64,000 bases of DNA from JACPYM01 sp031423495 (GTDB lineage: Bacteria; Acidobacteriota; Blastocatellia; RBC074), in NCBI GenBank assembly GCA_031423495.1, contig JANPFP010000209.1, forward strand, positions 1 to 64,000, written 5' to 3'. The notes under the pieces were generated by a model. That model ran no database searches and was not told the DNA's origin. It worked only from the letters and a program-made list of their open reading frames with translations. The translations under genes and the position numbers were made by a program. The stretch's first letter is position 1; every line of letters starts with the position of its first letter. Shown here in pieces: positions 6,881-14,372 of this stretch.

Positions 6881-8737
6881 TTACAAGTATTCTTTGATCT
6901 TCCTGACCAACTCCGTCACCTTGAACGGCTTACCCTGAATCTTGCTGTAGCTCACCGCGTCCACTAAAAACTTGGCGCGGATGAGCAAAGCCAGTTGTCC
7001 CATATTCAATTCGGGAATGATGACGGTCTCGAAGCCCTTCAAGACTTCGCCCAGATTCGACGGGAAAGGGTTCAGGTAGCGCAAGTGCGCGCTCGCTACG
7101 CTTTTGCCTTCGGCCTGCAACTGTTCGACCGCCGTGGCAATAGCGCCGTAAGTCGAGCCCCAACCCAACACGAGGACTTTACCTTTGGCTTCGCCGTTGA
7201 CTTCGAGCAGCGGAATGTCTTGCGCCATACGGTCAATTTTCTCTTGCCGCAAATGCACCATGAATTCGTGGTTTTCGGGTTCGTAATTGACGTTGCCGGT
7301 GATGTTTTGTTTTTCGATGCCGCCGATGCGGTGTTCGAGTCCCGGCGTACCCGGCACTGCCCACGGTCGCGCCAGTGTGCGTTCGTCACGCGCGTAAGGC
7401 ATGAAGCCTTCTGCCTCGGTGCGGAACGTCACTTTCATCTTCGGCAGGCTTTCCATACTCGGAACCAGCCACGGCTCTGAGCCGTTGCCAAGATAACCGT
7501 CCGATAGAAAGAACACAGGCGTCATATAGGTCGTCGCCAGACGCACGGCTTCGACCGCCATGTTAAAACAATCAGCAGGCGTCGCCGCTGCGACAATGCC
7601 TACGGGACATTCGCCGTTGCGTCCGAACATAGCTTGCAACAAATCGGATTGTTCGGTCTTGGTCGGCAAACCGGTCGAAGGGCCGCCACGCTGTACGTTA
7701 ATAATGACCAGCGGAAGTTCAGTCATCACAGCCAAACCGATGGCTTCAGATTTCAATGCGACGCCCGGCCCGCTTGTACCCGTCAAGCCCAAGCTGCCCG
7801 TAAAGGCTGCGCCAATCGCCGAACCGATGGCCGCAATTTCGTCTTCGGCCTGAAAAGTTTTCACGCCGAAATGTTTGTGCTTGGCGAGTTCGTGCAATAC
7901 GTCAGACGCGGGCGTAATCGGATAGCTGCCATAAAACAACGGCAAGCCCGCCAGATTTGCGGCGGTGATGAATCCAATCGCGGTCGCCTGATTACCCGTA
8001 ATGTTGCGATATTTGCCCGGTTTGATTTTGGCTTTGCTGACGCGGTAATGCGTCGTGAAAATCTCAGTCGTGTCGGCGTAATTATACCCAGCCCGCAATG
8101 CTGCCAGATTCGATTCAGCGAGTTCAGGCTTGTTGCCGAACTTCTCTTGAATCCACGTTTCGGTCTGATCGAGCGCGCGGTCATAGAGCCAATAGACCAA
8201 ACCCAGCGCGTAAAAATTTTTGGCGCGTTCGGCGATTTTGAACGGCAGCTTCGAGGCTTCGACGGCTTTCAACGTCAGATCGGTGATCGGTAACTTAAAG
8301 ACGCGGTAACCGCTCAACGAACCGTCTTCGAGCGGATTCGACGTGATGCTGGCTTTCTTGAAATTGGCTGCGTTGAATTCGTTTTCGTTCACCAACAAGA
8401 TGCCGCCCTGTTCCAGATCAGCGATGTTGGTTTTGAGCGCGGCGGGATTCATGGCAATCAGCGCGTTGAGTTCGTCGCCTGGCGTAAAAATTTCGCGGCT
8501 GCTGAAATTCAACTGAAAGCCCGATACGCCCGGCAGGCTGCCTTGCGGCGCGCGAATCTCAGCCGGGAAGTCAGGCAACGTAGAAATATCGTTGCCGAAC
8601 ACCGCCGAGGTCGAGGTGAATTGCGTACCGGTCAATTGCATGCCGTCGCCCGAATCGCCGCAAAAGCGGATCGTGACGGTTTCCAGTTCTTCGACCTGCG
8701 TCGTTTTCGAATACTCTTCTACTGTTGAGGTAGACAT
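6881..8737 (-). CDS. korA: 2-oxoacid:ferredoxin oxidoreductase, fused gamma-alpha subunit
   Basis: The 618-residue product is the alpha subunit with the gamma domain fused at its N-terminus, as is usual in KorA. The gamma domain (about residues 20-200) has FCGDSGDGMQLTG and PDFPAEIRAPQGS; the alpha pyrimidine-binding domain (about 240-480) has YGSYPITPASD, AEDEIAAIGSAIGA and SGPGVALKSEAIGLA; the C-terminal transketolase-like domain has GWGSTYGAI and LNPFPSN. A ribosome site GGAG lies 11 bases before the ATG. It is the first gene of the kor operon and is divergent from the SufR-like regulator, with a 361-base shared upstream region. Confidence 0.93.
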   Translation of the reverse strand: MSTSTVEEYSKTTQVEELETVTIRFCGDSGDGMQLTGTQFTSTSAVFGNDISTLPDFPAEIRAPQGSLPGVSGFQLNFSSREIFTPGDELNALIAMNPAALKTNIADLEQGGILLVNENEFNAANFKKASITSNPLEDGSLSGYRVFKLPITDLTLKAVEASKLPFKIAERAKNFYALGLVYWLYDRALDQTETWIQEKFGNKPELAESNLAALRAGYNYADTTEIFTTHYRVSKAKIKPGKYRNITGNQATAIGFITAANLAGLPLFYGSYPITPASDVLHELAKHKHFGVKTFQAEDEIAAIGSAIGAAFTGSLGLTGTSGPGVALKSEAIGLAVMTELPLVIINVQRGGPSTGLPTKTEQSDLLQAMFGRNGECPVGIVAAATPADCFNMAVEAVRLATTYMTPVFFLSDGYLGNGSEPWLVPSMESLPKMKVTFRTEAEGFMPYARDERTLARPWAVPGTPGLEHRIGGIEKQNITGNVNYEPENHEFMVHLRQEKIDRMAQDIPLLEVNGEAKGKVLVLGWGSTYGAIATAVEQLQAEGKSVASAHLRYLNPFPSNLGEVLKGFETVIIPELNMGQLALLIRAKFLVDAVSYSKIQGKPFKVTELVRKIKEYL

Positions 8738-8926
8738 TAACTAACCCACTCCATTTCGATAATTGCGCAACGTCTCGTTGCCCATAGATTTTATGAATGC
8801 TTTTGTGAGAAGCGAAGAGAGCGTGCCTGAAATTTAAGGCGGCAATCTTTGCCCATTCTCCGCCGGAAGTAAAATTTATAATTTTTGGTAGACGATAAGG
8901 CAAACGACATGGTCACGCTTGATTCC

Positions 8927-9033
8927 GTGCCCGTAGCCCGACCGTAAGAGAGGGCTGCATTGGATAATGCGCTAACTGATGCCATCGGGCGTAGTACCAA
9001 GTCAGCTCTCTCTTACGGTCAGGCTACGGACAC
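8927..9033. repeat. Dispersed inverted-repeat element, family A
   Basis: Arms of 30 bases (8927-8956 and 9004-9033) pair at 27 of 30 positions around a 47-base loop. The arm sequence GTAGCCCGACCGTAAGAGAG matches the perfect copy at 48825-48932, and the loop motif GATGCCATCGGGCG is shared with positions 1-42. No coding potential. Confidence 0.85.
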
Positions 9034-9062
9034 AAGGCGCAACGAATTAAATAACCAAAACG

Positions 9063-9091
9063 TTGACATAAGTCCAACCGCTTCCTATCAT
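9063..9091 (+). promoter_or_regulatory. Sigma70-type promoter of the SufR-like gene, implying a leaderless mRNA
   Basis: TTGACA (9063-9068) and TATCAT (9086-9091) are separated by exactly 17 bases. The expected start of transcription, about 7 bases after the -10 box, falls on or next to the GTG at 9099, which is the only plausible start of the gene, so the transcript would have no 5' leader. Confidence 0.7.
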
Positions 9092-9098
9092 CCGACTC

Positions 9099-9779
9099 GT
9101 GTCAGTAGCTACCGTCGAAAATTTGCTGAAGGAATCGCGCAGCGCCATCATTGATTCGCTCAAGACCAAAGGCGCGCTCACGGTCGAACAATTGGCCGCG
9201 AGCCTTGAAGTATCCAAAGTCTGTGTGCGCCGCCACTTGAGCTTGCTCGAAAGCGACGGGCTGATTGAGTATGAACAGGAACACCTCGAACGCGGACGTC
9301 CGCGTTTCGTTTATCGCCTGACTGAAAAAGCCGGATTTCTCTTCCCGCGCAATTACGATGAATTCGCCAGTGAAGTCTTGTTGCAAGTGCTGCGCGAGTT
9401 TGGCGAAGACGGCTTGCAGCGCGTATTGCAAGGCCGCGCCGATGCGCTGATCGAAACCTGGCAAGACAATCTGAACGGCTTGAGCTTCGACGAACGGGTC
9501 AAGGCACTCGCCAAACTGATTAGCGAAAAGGGCTTCGAAGCCGAAACGCGCAAGTTGAAAGACGGCAGCTATCGTTTGCGGCAACGCAACTGCCCTACCG
9601 AAAAAATTGCTGCGGCGCATCCGCACCTGTGCGAACAGGAACTGCGCGTTTATCAGGAAGCGTTAGGCTGCGAAGTCGTCCGCGATTGCCGCATCGCGGA
9701 CGGCGCGACAATGTGCGAATTTCATATTGTATCCAGCAACGGCAAAACACCGCTGCCGATTTATCCCCAAAGAAATTGA
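9099..9779 (+). CDS. sufR: SufR-like Fe-S-sensing transcriptional regulator
   Basis: The 226-residue protein has an N-terminal winged helix-turn-helix (about residues 15-75, with LTVEQLAASLEVSKVCVRRH and GRPRFVYRLT) and a C-terminal cysteine set C165-X12-C178-X12-C191-X14-C206, nearly identical to the C-X12-C-X13-C-X14-C arrangement of cyanobacterial SufR, which binds a [4Fe-4S] cluster and represses suf genes. An extra Cys197 sits inside the last spacer. The start is GTG and the promoter at 9063-9091 suggests leaderless translation. Downstream on the same strand are Mrp, an A-type carrier and YgfZ; upstream and divergent are the Fe-S-rich kor genes. Regulation of both sides by this protein is an inference. 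The suf genes themselves are not in the window. Confidence 0.85.
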   Translation: MSVATVENLLKESRSAIIDSLKTKGALTVEQLAASLEVSKVCVRRHLSLLESDGLIEYEQEHLERGRPRFVYRLTEKAGFLFPRNYDEFASEVLLQVLREFGEDGLQRVLQGRADALIETWQDNLNGLSFDERVKALAKLISEKGFEAETRKLKDGSYRLRQRNCPTEKIAAAHPHLCEQELRVYQEALGCEVVRDCRIADGATMCEFHIVSSNGKTPLPIYPQRN

Positions 9780-9821
9780 AGACAGCAGTAGAAGGAAGAA
9801 GGAGCTAACTAAACTTTTCAC

Positions 9822-10928
9822 ATGGCTATTGAAGCAACAGAAACCGCGAATGCAGTTACCGAAGAGCAAGTCTTACAAGCCTTGCGTGCTGTCAAAGACC
9901 CTGACTTACACAAAGACATCGTCACGCTGAACATGATTCGTGACGTAGCGATTTGCGGCGGCATCGTGAGCTTTCGCTTTGTGCTGACTACGCCCGCGTG
10001 TCCCGTGCGCGACCAACTCAAGTTCGAAGCCGAGAAAGCCGTGATGTCCATCCCCGGCGTCGAGCGCGTAGAGGCCAAGATGGACGCCGAAGTACCCAAA
10101 GCCAAAGGCAACATTGACAAGGCTGCGCTCGAAGGCATCAAGCACATCATCGCCGTCAGTTCCGGCAAAGGCGGCGTAGGCAAGTCCACCGTCGCGGTCA
10201 ATGTCGCCGTCTCGCTCGCGCTGATGGGCGCCAAAGTCGGCATCGTAGACACTGACATTTATGGCCCGAACGTACCGATCATGATGGGCGGCAACGATTC
10301 GCCTGCGGTACGCAATGACAAGCTCGTGCCGCCGGTTTATCACGGCGTAAAAACCATGTCGGTCGGCTTGCTCAACCCCGGCGACAAGGCCATCGTATGG
10401 CGCGGCCCGATGTTGCATTCGGCGGTGAGCCAGTTTCTGCGGCAAGTCGAATGGGGTGAACTCGATTACTTAGTCGTAGACATGCCGCCGGGCACGGGCG
10501 ACGTACAGCTTAGTCTCGCGCAAATGGTCGCTATCGCGGGCGCGGTGTTGGTGACGACGCCGCAGGAAGTCGCGCTCGGCGATGTGCGCAAGGCTTACAA
10601 CATGTTCGAGCAGTTGCAGGTTCCGGTGCTGGGCATCGTCGAAAACATGAGTTATTTTGAATGCCCGAACGACGGCAATAAGTATTTCATCTTTGGCAAC
10701 GGCGGGGGTGAAGCGTTGGCGGATCGTTATGAAGTCGCCTTTCTCGGCGGCATTCCGATCTCGATCAACATCCGCGAAGGCGGCGACATGGGCGTCCCCA
10801 TCGTCATCAGCCAACCCGACAGCCCGCAGGCCAAAGCGTTCACGCACGTAGCGCAAAACGTCGCGGCGCAAGTCAGCATTCAGGCGATCAAGTCGAACAA
10901 GGCTTTGCCCGTACTGAATTTGAAGTAG
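9822..10928 (+). CDS. mrp: Mrp/ApbC/NBP35-family Fe-S carrier ATPase
   Basis: The 368-residue protein has an N-terminal MIP18/DUF59 domain (about 13-92, with PDLHKDIVTLNMI and TTPACPVRDQ) and a C-terminal deviant-Walker ParA-like ATPase (SSGKGGVGKST at 113-123, VDTDIYGPN at 142-150, VVDMPPGTGDVQL). Such proteins carry and hand over [4Fe-4S] clusters. Oddly, the C-terminal CPxC motif that bridges the cluster between two subunits reads CPND here (Cys281, Asp284), so the second cysteine is missing. Position between the SufR-like regulator and the A-type carrier fits an Fe-S role. Whether it holds a cluster with one cysteine per subunit is uncertain. Confidence 0.92.
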   Translation: MAIEATETANAVTEEQVLQALRAVKDPDLHKDIVTLNMIRDVAICGGIVSFRFVLTTPACPVRDQLKFEAEKAVMSIPGVERVEAKMDAEVPKAKGNIDKAALEGIKHIIAVSSGKGGVGKSTVAVNVAVSLALMGAKVGIVDTDIYGPNVPIMMGGNDSPAVRNDKLVPPVYHGVKTMSVGLLNPGDKAIVWRGPMLHSAVSQFLRQVEWGELDYLVVDMPPGTGDVQLSLAQMVAIAGAVLVTTPQEVALGDVRKAYNMFEQLQVPVLGIVENMSYFECPNDGNKYFIFGNGGGEALADRYEVAFLGGIPISINIREGGDMGVPIVISQPDSPQAKAFTHVAQNVAAQVSIQAIKSNKALPVLNLK

Positions 10929-11078
10929 TGAGTCTTTCAAAAAGAAGCAATGGACAATAGCAACCCGATTCACGGATTTTCACAAGCTGCTTTTGTATGG
11001 GCGATTTGGGCGAACACACACGGTTGGCTGGGCGTATGTGAAACTAAACCCAGATCAAAAACCATACGAGGAGTACAG

Positions 11079-11591
11079 ATGCATTGTCCTACTTGCGGAA
11101 CTCAAACTTCGGGAACACAACGATTCTGCCGCTCATGCGGCTTGGAGTTGCAGACCATTCAACAAATTGTTGCGAGCCAATTGTCTGGGTCCAAACCTGC
11201 CCAGCACCAAGTGGAACGAAGGGCGCGTTTAGCTTGGCTGTTGTTCAGTGGAATCGCCGTAATGTTTGGAGGAGGCGGACTGCTTGCACTGGAGAAAAGG
11301 TACGAACTGGGCGACCCCGCTGGTTTGTTGGGGCTGCTGATGGTTTTCAGTGGGATGTTGCTAAGTATGTATGCAGTACTCTCACCCATCTTGCATCCAC
11401 GAACAGCACCGCACCATACGCCCGAACCCGCCGCCCTGTCGGTGGCTAACACGACTTCCAAACTCGCACTCAATGCAGGCCTCGAACCGGTGTTAAGCGT
11501 CACAGAGCATACGACGCGCACGCTTGAACCCACGATGGGTAAGTCGAGTGGCCTGTCGAGAAGCTCAACTGCTCAGAAGGAGATAAGGTGA
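11079..11591 (+). CDS. Zinc-ribbon membrane protein of unknown function
   Basis: The ATG at 11079 follows a GAGGAG ribosome site and starts directly with a zinc ribbon, CPTC-X10-CRSC (residues 3-19). Two hydrophobic segments follow (around residues 51-71 and 80-105), then a Ser/Thr/Pro-rich tail of about 60 residues. The 170-residue product is thus a cytoplasmic zinc ribbon anchored in the membrane, a layout common in uncharacterised proteins of this phylum. It overlaps the next gene by four bases (GTGA), so the two are translationally coupled. No function can be assigned. Confidence 0.7.
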   Translation: MHCPTCGTQTSGTQRFCRSCGLELQTIQQIVASQLSGSKPAQHQVERRARLAWLLFSGIAVMFGGGGLLALEKRYELGDPAGLLGLLMVFSGMLLSMYAVLSPILHPRTAPHHTPEPAALSVANTTSKLALNAGLEPVLSVTEHTTRTLEPTMGKSSGLSRSSTAQKEIR

Positions 11592-11989
11592 ACCACGCAA
11601 GCGGCCCCTTCGAAGTGAAGCTAACCGCGCAATCGGATTACCAACCCGAAGATGCGCCGTTGGGCCGAATGCTCCTTGACAAGCAATACCACGGCGATCT
11701 CGAAGCCGTCAGCTTGGGACAAATGTTAGGCGCGATGACGGCGACGAAAGGTTCAGGCGGTTACGTCGCCATCGAACGCGTCACCGGCAAGTTGCACGGA
11801 CGCAGCGGCTCGTTCTTGTTGCAACACAGCAGCACGATGACGCGCGGTGTGCCGCAACAATCCGTCACGGTCATTCCTGATTCGGGTACGGATGAACTCG
11901 CAGGGCTGACCGGCAAGATGACGATCAACATCGCCGACGGCAATCATTCGTATGATTTCGAGTATGCGCTCGAAACATTCAATCTTTGA
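11588..11989 (+). CDS. DUF3224 family protein
   Basis: The 133-residue product matches DUF3224, small beta-barrel proteins related to the allene oxide cyclase fold. The family pattern is visible: GPFEVKLTAQ at the start, LDKQYHGDLEAVSLGQML, YVAIERVTGKLHGRSGSFLLQH in the centre and GTDELAGLTGKM near the end. The start is GTG at 11588 with AAGGAG six bases upstream, overlapping the stop of the zinc-ribbon gene. Biochemical role unknown. Its place between two Fe-S carrier genes may be incidental. Confidence 0.85.
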   Translation: MNHASGPFEVKLTAQSDYQPEDAPLGRMLLDKQYHGDLEAVSLGQMLGAMTATKGSGGYVAIERVTGKLHGRSGSFLLQHSSTMTRGVPQQSVTVIPDSGTDELAGLTGKMTINIADGNHSYDFEYALETFNL

Positions 11990-12055
11990 ATAACGCACTA
12001 TTAACCACCGGCGATCACATCAGGTCGTCACATCAACCACAAGGAGAACCAAACC

Positions 12056-12385
12056 ATGAATCTCGCATTAACCGAATCGGCATTAGTCGAAGTCAGAAAG
12101 TTTATTGAAGGCGAAAGCGTCGGCACCGAAGGCGGACTGCGCGTGCGCGTCGTACCCGGCGGCTGCTCTGGCTTTCAATACGGCATGAACATCGAAGAAG
12201 CGCCGCAAGAAACCGACGAAGTCGTAGAGACCAGCGGGCTGCGCGTTTTCGTAGACATGTTCAGCGCGCAATATCTCGAAAACGTCCAGATTGATTACGT
12301 CAGTGGCGTGATGGGTTCGGGCTTTACGTTCAGCAACCCGAACGCGAGCGGCGGCTGCGGCTGCGGCACTTCGTTCTCGGCATAA
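12056..12385 (+). CDS. erpA: A-type Fe-S carrier (IscA/ErpA/HesB family)
   Basis: The 109-residue protein has the three conserved cysteines of A-type carriers: VVPGGCSGFQYG near residue 37 and the C-terminal GGCGCG near residue 99. These bind an Fe-S cluster and hand it to apo-enzymes. The linking motif YLENVQIDYV and SGFTFSNPNA are typical of the ErpA/SufA branch, which I cannot separate further by eye. An AAGGAG ribosome site precedes the ATG. It follows sufR and mrp on the same strand and precedes ygfZ, completing an Fe-S assembly and repair group. Confidence 0.92.
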   Translation: MNLALTESALVEVRKFIEGESVGTEGGLRVRVVPGGCSGFQYGMNIEEAPQETDEVVETSGLRVFVDMFSAQYLENVQIDYVSGVMGSGFTFSNPNASGGCGCGTSFSA

Positions 12386-12460
12386 CAGTGGAACGGGGAA
12401 CGTCAGCGACCTGAGCTTCTCGCTCAGAGCGCATCTGGTTTCAAGCGACGCAATGGCAAT

Positions 12461-12547
12461 CGGCATTCTCCATTTTCTCTTCTCAATTCTCAGACAGGAA
12501 AAGCCTTCTCTTGTCTAAGAATTGATAGTGGAGAATGGAGAATGCCG
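12461..12547. repeat. Intergenic inverted repeat between the A-type carrier and ygfZ
   Basis: Outer arms CGGCATTCTCCATT (12461-12474) and its exact complement (12534-12547) enclose an imperfect inner pairing of TCAATTCTCAGACA with TGTCTAAGAATTGA. About 87 bases in all, no coding potential; may act as a weak terminator or be a mobile remnant. Confidence 0.7.
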
Positions 12548-12574
12548 TTGTCCGGTTTGTCGCCTGCTTGCTAA

Positions 12575-13666
12575 ATGGCTCGACTTGCTCACGCTCCCCT
12601 TTCATCAGCCCTACCTGTTTTGACATCCCAATTCACACCACAATTCGATCAAACTGCATTGCCCGCCGATTACGGCGACGTGCATAAGGAATATGAAGCA
12701 ATTCGTCACGGCGCGGCGCTGATTGATTTTTCGCCCGCCGCCAAGCTGCGCCTCACGGGCAAGAACTCGATTCAGTTTCTCAACGGCCTCGTGAGCAACG
12801 ACGTAAAAACGCTCGAACCTCATCAAGGCGTATTCGCGTGCTTCCCCAACCTGCAAGGCAAAGTTGCTGCGCTGACCGTGATTTACAACACGGAAGATGG
12901 CTTGCTGATTGAACTCGACGCCAGCAACCGCGAGAAGATTTTCAAGAACCTTTCGCGCTTCGTCGCAGCAGGCGAATTCTTCCTGACCGATGTCACCGAA
13001 GAACTCGCGCTGCTTTCGTTGGAAGGCCCACAAGCCGCCGCTGTGTTATCGGCAGCGTCGAACACGCTGATTGAATACACCGACGCGCGCACGATTCATT
13101 CGTTCCCGATTGCTTCGGTCGAAATCGCCACGCGCAATCGCACGGGCGCGGCAGGCTTCGATCTTTACGTTCACCAATCGCAAGCAGTGGCTTTGTGGCA
13201 AACGCTGATCGCACACGGCGCGCAACCCGCCGGACAAACCGCCTTCAACAGCGCGCGCCTCGAAGCAGGCTTGCCGCTCGAACCCGCCGACGTGAATGAG
13301 GGTTACATCATCAACGAAACCAATCTCACTGAAACGGTCAGTTACACCAAAGGCTGTTACTTGGGGCAGGAAGTCATCGCGCGCATCCACTGGCGCGGCC
13401 AGCCCGCGAAACAACTAAAAGGCTTGCTGCTCGAATCATCTGAAACCAATTTGGCAGGCGCAGAACTTTGGGGGAACGACCCGCAAGGCGTTCTCAAAAA
13501 AGTTGGCGATATCACCAGCCATGCGCACAGCTTTGCGCTCGACCGCGAAATTGGGTTCGGCTACGTGCATCGTCATTTTTTGCATGAGGGCACGCAATTC
13601 ACGCTCCGGCGTGGTGAGAAAGTGATTGGTAGCGCGACGTCGGCTAAAACGCCGTTTATTGAATGA
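12575..13666 (+). CDS. ygfZ: YgfZ/GcvT-family Fe-S cluster assembly or repair protein
   Basis: The 363-residue product is a folate-binding protein of the YgfZ branch, recognised by the signature KGCYLGQE near residue 260 that contains the functional cysteine. YgfZ uses tetrahydrofolate and helps build or repair [4Fe-4S] clusters in enzymes such as MiaB. N-terminal features LIDFSPAAKLRLTGKNSIQFLNGLVSND and the glycine-cleavage-T-like fold distinguish it from a true aminomethyltransferase, which lacks the KGCYxGQE motif. It ends the Fe-S group that begins with the SufR-like gene. The first dozen residues are poorly conserved, so the exact start is uncertain. Confidence 0.92.
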   Translation: MARLAHAPLSSALPVLTSQFTPQFDQTALPADYGDVHKEYEAIRHGAALIDFSPAAKLRLTGKNSIQFLNGLVSNDVKTLEPHQGVFACFPNLQGKVAALTVIYNTEDGLLIELDASNREKIFKNLSRFVAAGEFFLTDVTEELALLSLEGPQAAAVLSAASNTLIEYTDARTIHSFPIASVEIATRNRTGAAGFDLYVHQSQAVALWQTLIAHGAQPAGQTAFNSARLEAGLPLEPADVNEGYIINETNLTETVSYTKGCYLGQEVIARIHWRGQPAKQLKGLLLESSETNLAGAELWGNDPQGVLKKVGDITSHAHSFALDREIGFGYVHRHFLHEGTQFTLRRGEKVIGSATSAKTPFIE

Positions 13667-13721
13667 GGAAGGCTTCGCCGCTTTTTCAGATTGCAGGCAG
13701 GGATGCCTGCGCACCCAAGCT

Positions 13722-13994
13722 ATGGCAGAAGAAACCAAAACACCCAAACCCGAACTCACCGAATATGATCGCGCGACGGTCGAACTCGCCTACGAAATCA
13801 TTTCGCGTTACGTAGACCACGCTCAACTCGCCGGCCTCGTCATCGGCACAATGGCCGCGCGCCTTGGCGAAGAAGGCGTCAAGCCCATTGCTGAAAGTGA
13901 TTACTGGAAGGGTTACATGAGCAGCCGCCGCTACCTGCAAGCCGCCAAAGAAGACATCGAACGCCTCTCGCGCCTGCTCGACGGTAGTCAGTAG
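13722..13994 (+). CDS. Small helical protein of unknown function
   Basis: A 90-residue acidic, probably all-helical protein (EYDRATVELAYEIISRYV, then KEDIERLSRLLDG). I do not recognise a family. I chose the ATG at 13722 because the sequence between the ygfZ stop and this Met contains a small palindrome (GCAGGCA-GGGA-TGCCTGC, 13693-13710) of the intergenic-repeat type and reads as unconserved residues. Seven bases separate it from the DUF309 gene, so they are probably co-transcribed. Confidence 0.6.
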   Translation: MAEETKTPKPELTEYDRATVELAYEIISRYVDHAQLAGLVIGTMAARLGEEGVKPIAESDYWKGYMSSRRYLQAAKEDIERLSRLLDGSQ

Positions 13995-14000
13995 CCGGTT

Positions 14001-14369
14001 ATGGATTTCAACGAAACCCTTTCTCACGCCATCACCCAATTCAACGCGGGCGAATTTTTCGATTGCCACGAAACGCTCGAACCACTGTGGCAAGCGGCTT
14101 CAGGCGACGAACGCATTTTCCTTCACAGTTTGATTCAAGCTGCTGTCGCGCTTTGTCATGCCCAACGCGGAAATCGCAAAGGCGCACTGAGCGTACACCT
14201 GCGCGCTCAAAGCAAATTCAAAAACCTGCCTGACCAAATGCACGGCGTCTCGCTGCGCCAGCTTTCCCGCGAACTTGAGGCTTTCTTCGGTGCTGTTTAT
14301 GCTGCGCACGGTGAAGCGGTTTCATTCCCCACCATTCAATGGCAACCCGATTCCAAGCTCGGAGACTGA
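14001..14369 (+). CDS. DUF309 domain protein
   Basis: The 122-residue product carries the DUF309 signature FNAGEFFDCHETLEPLW near residues 14-30, followed by LHSLIQAAVALCHAQRGN. Members are small helical proteins with conserved His and Glu residues, of unknown biochemical role. The gene is three bases upstream of the AAA ATPase gene, so it could be the first gene of the unit that contains the AAA-DUF4435 pair, although DUF309 is widespread as a housekeeping gene. Confidence 0.9.
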   Translation: MDFNETLSHAITQFNAGEFFDCHETLEPLWQAASGDERIFLHSLIQAAVALCHAQRGNRKGALSVHLRAQSKFKNLPDQMHGVSLRQLSRELEAFFGAVYAAHGEAVSFPTIQWQPDSKLGD

Positions 14370-14372
14370 CTT

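Larger units (their letters stand above)
8738..9098. other. Divergent intergenic region between korA and the SufR-like gene
   Basis: No gene is seen. From the korA side it holds about 190 bases of AT-rich sequence that presumably contains the korA promoter (no convincing boxes found), then the family A inverted-repeat element (8927-9033), then the sufR promoter (9063-9091). A short inverted repeat CAACG-N16-CGTTG (9040-9044 and 9061-9065) touches the sufR -35 box and could be an operator; this is weak by itself. Confidence 0.6.

Noticed and set aside
13626..13721. Upstream start for the small helical gene
   Set aside because: The segment overlaps the end of ygfZ and a palindrome and has no conserved features.
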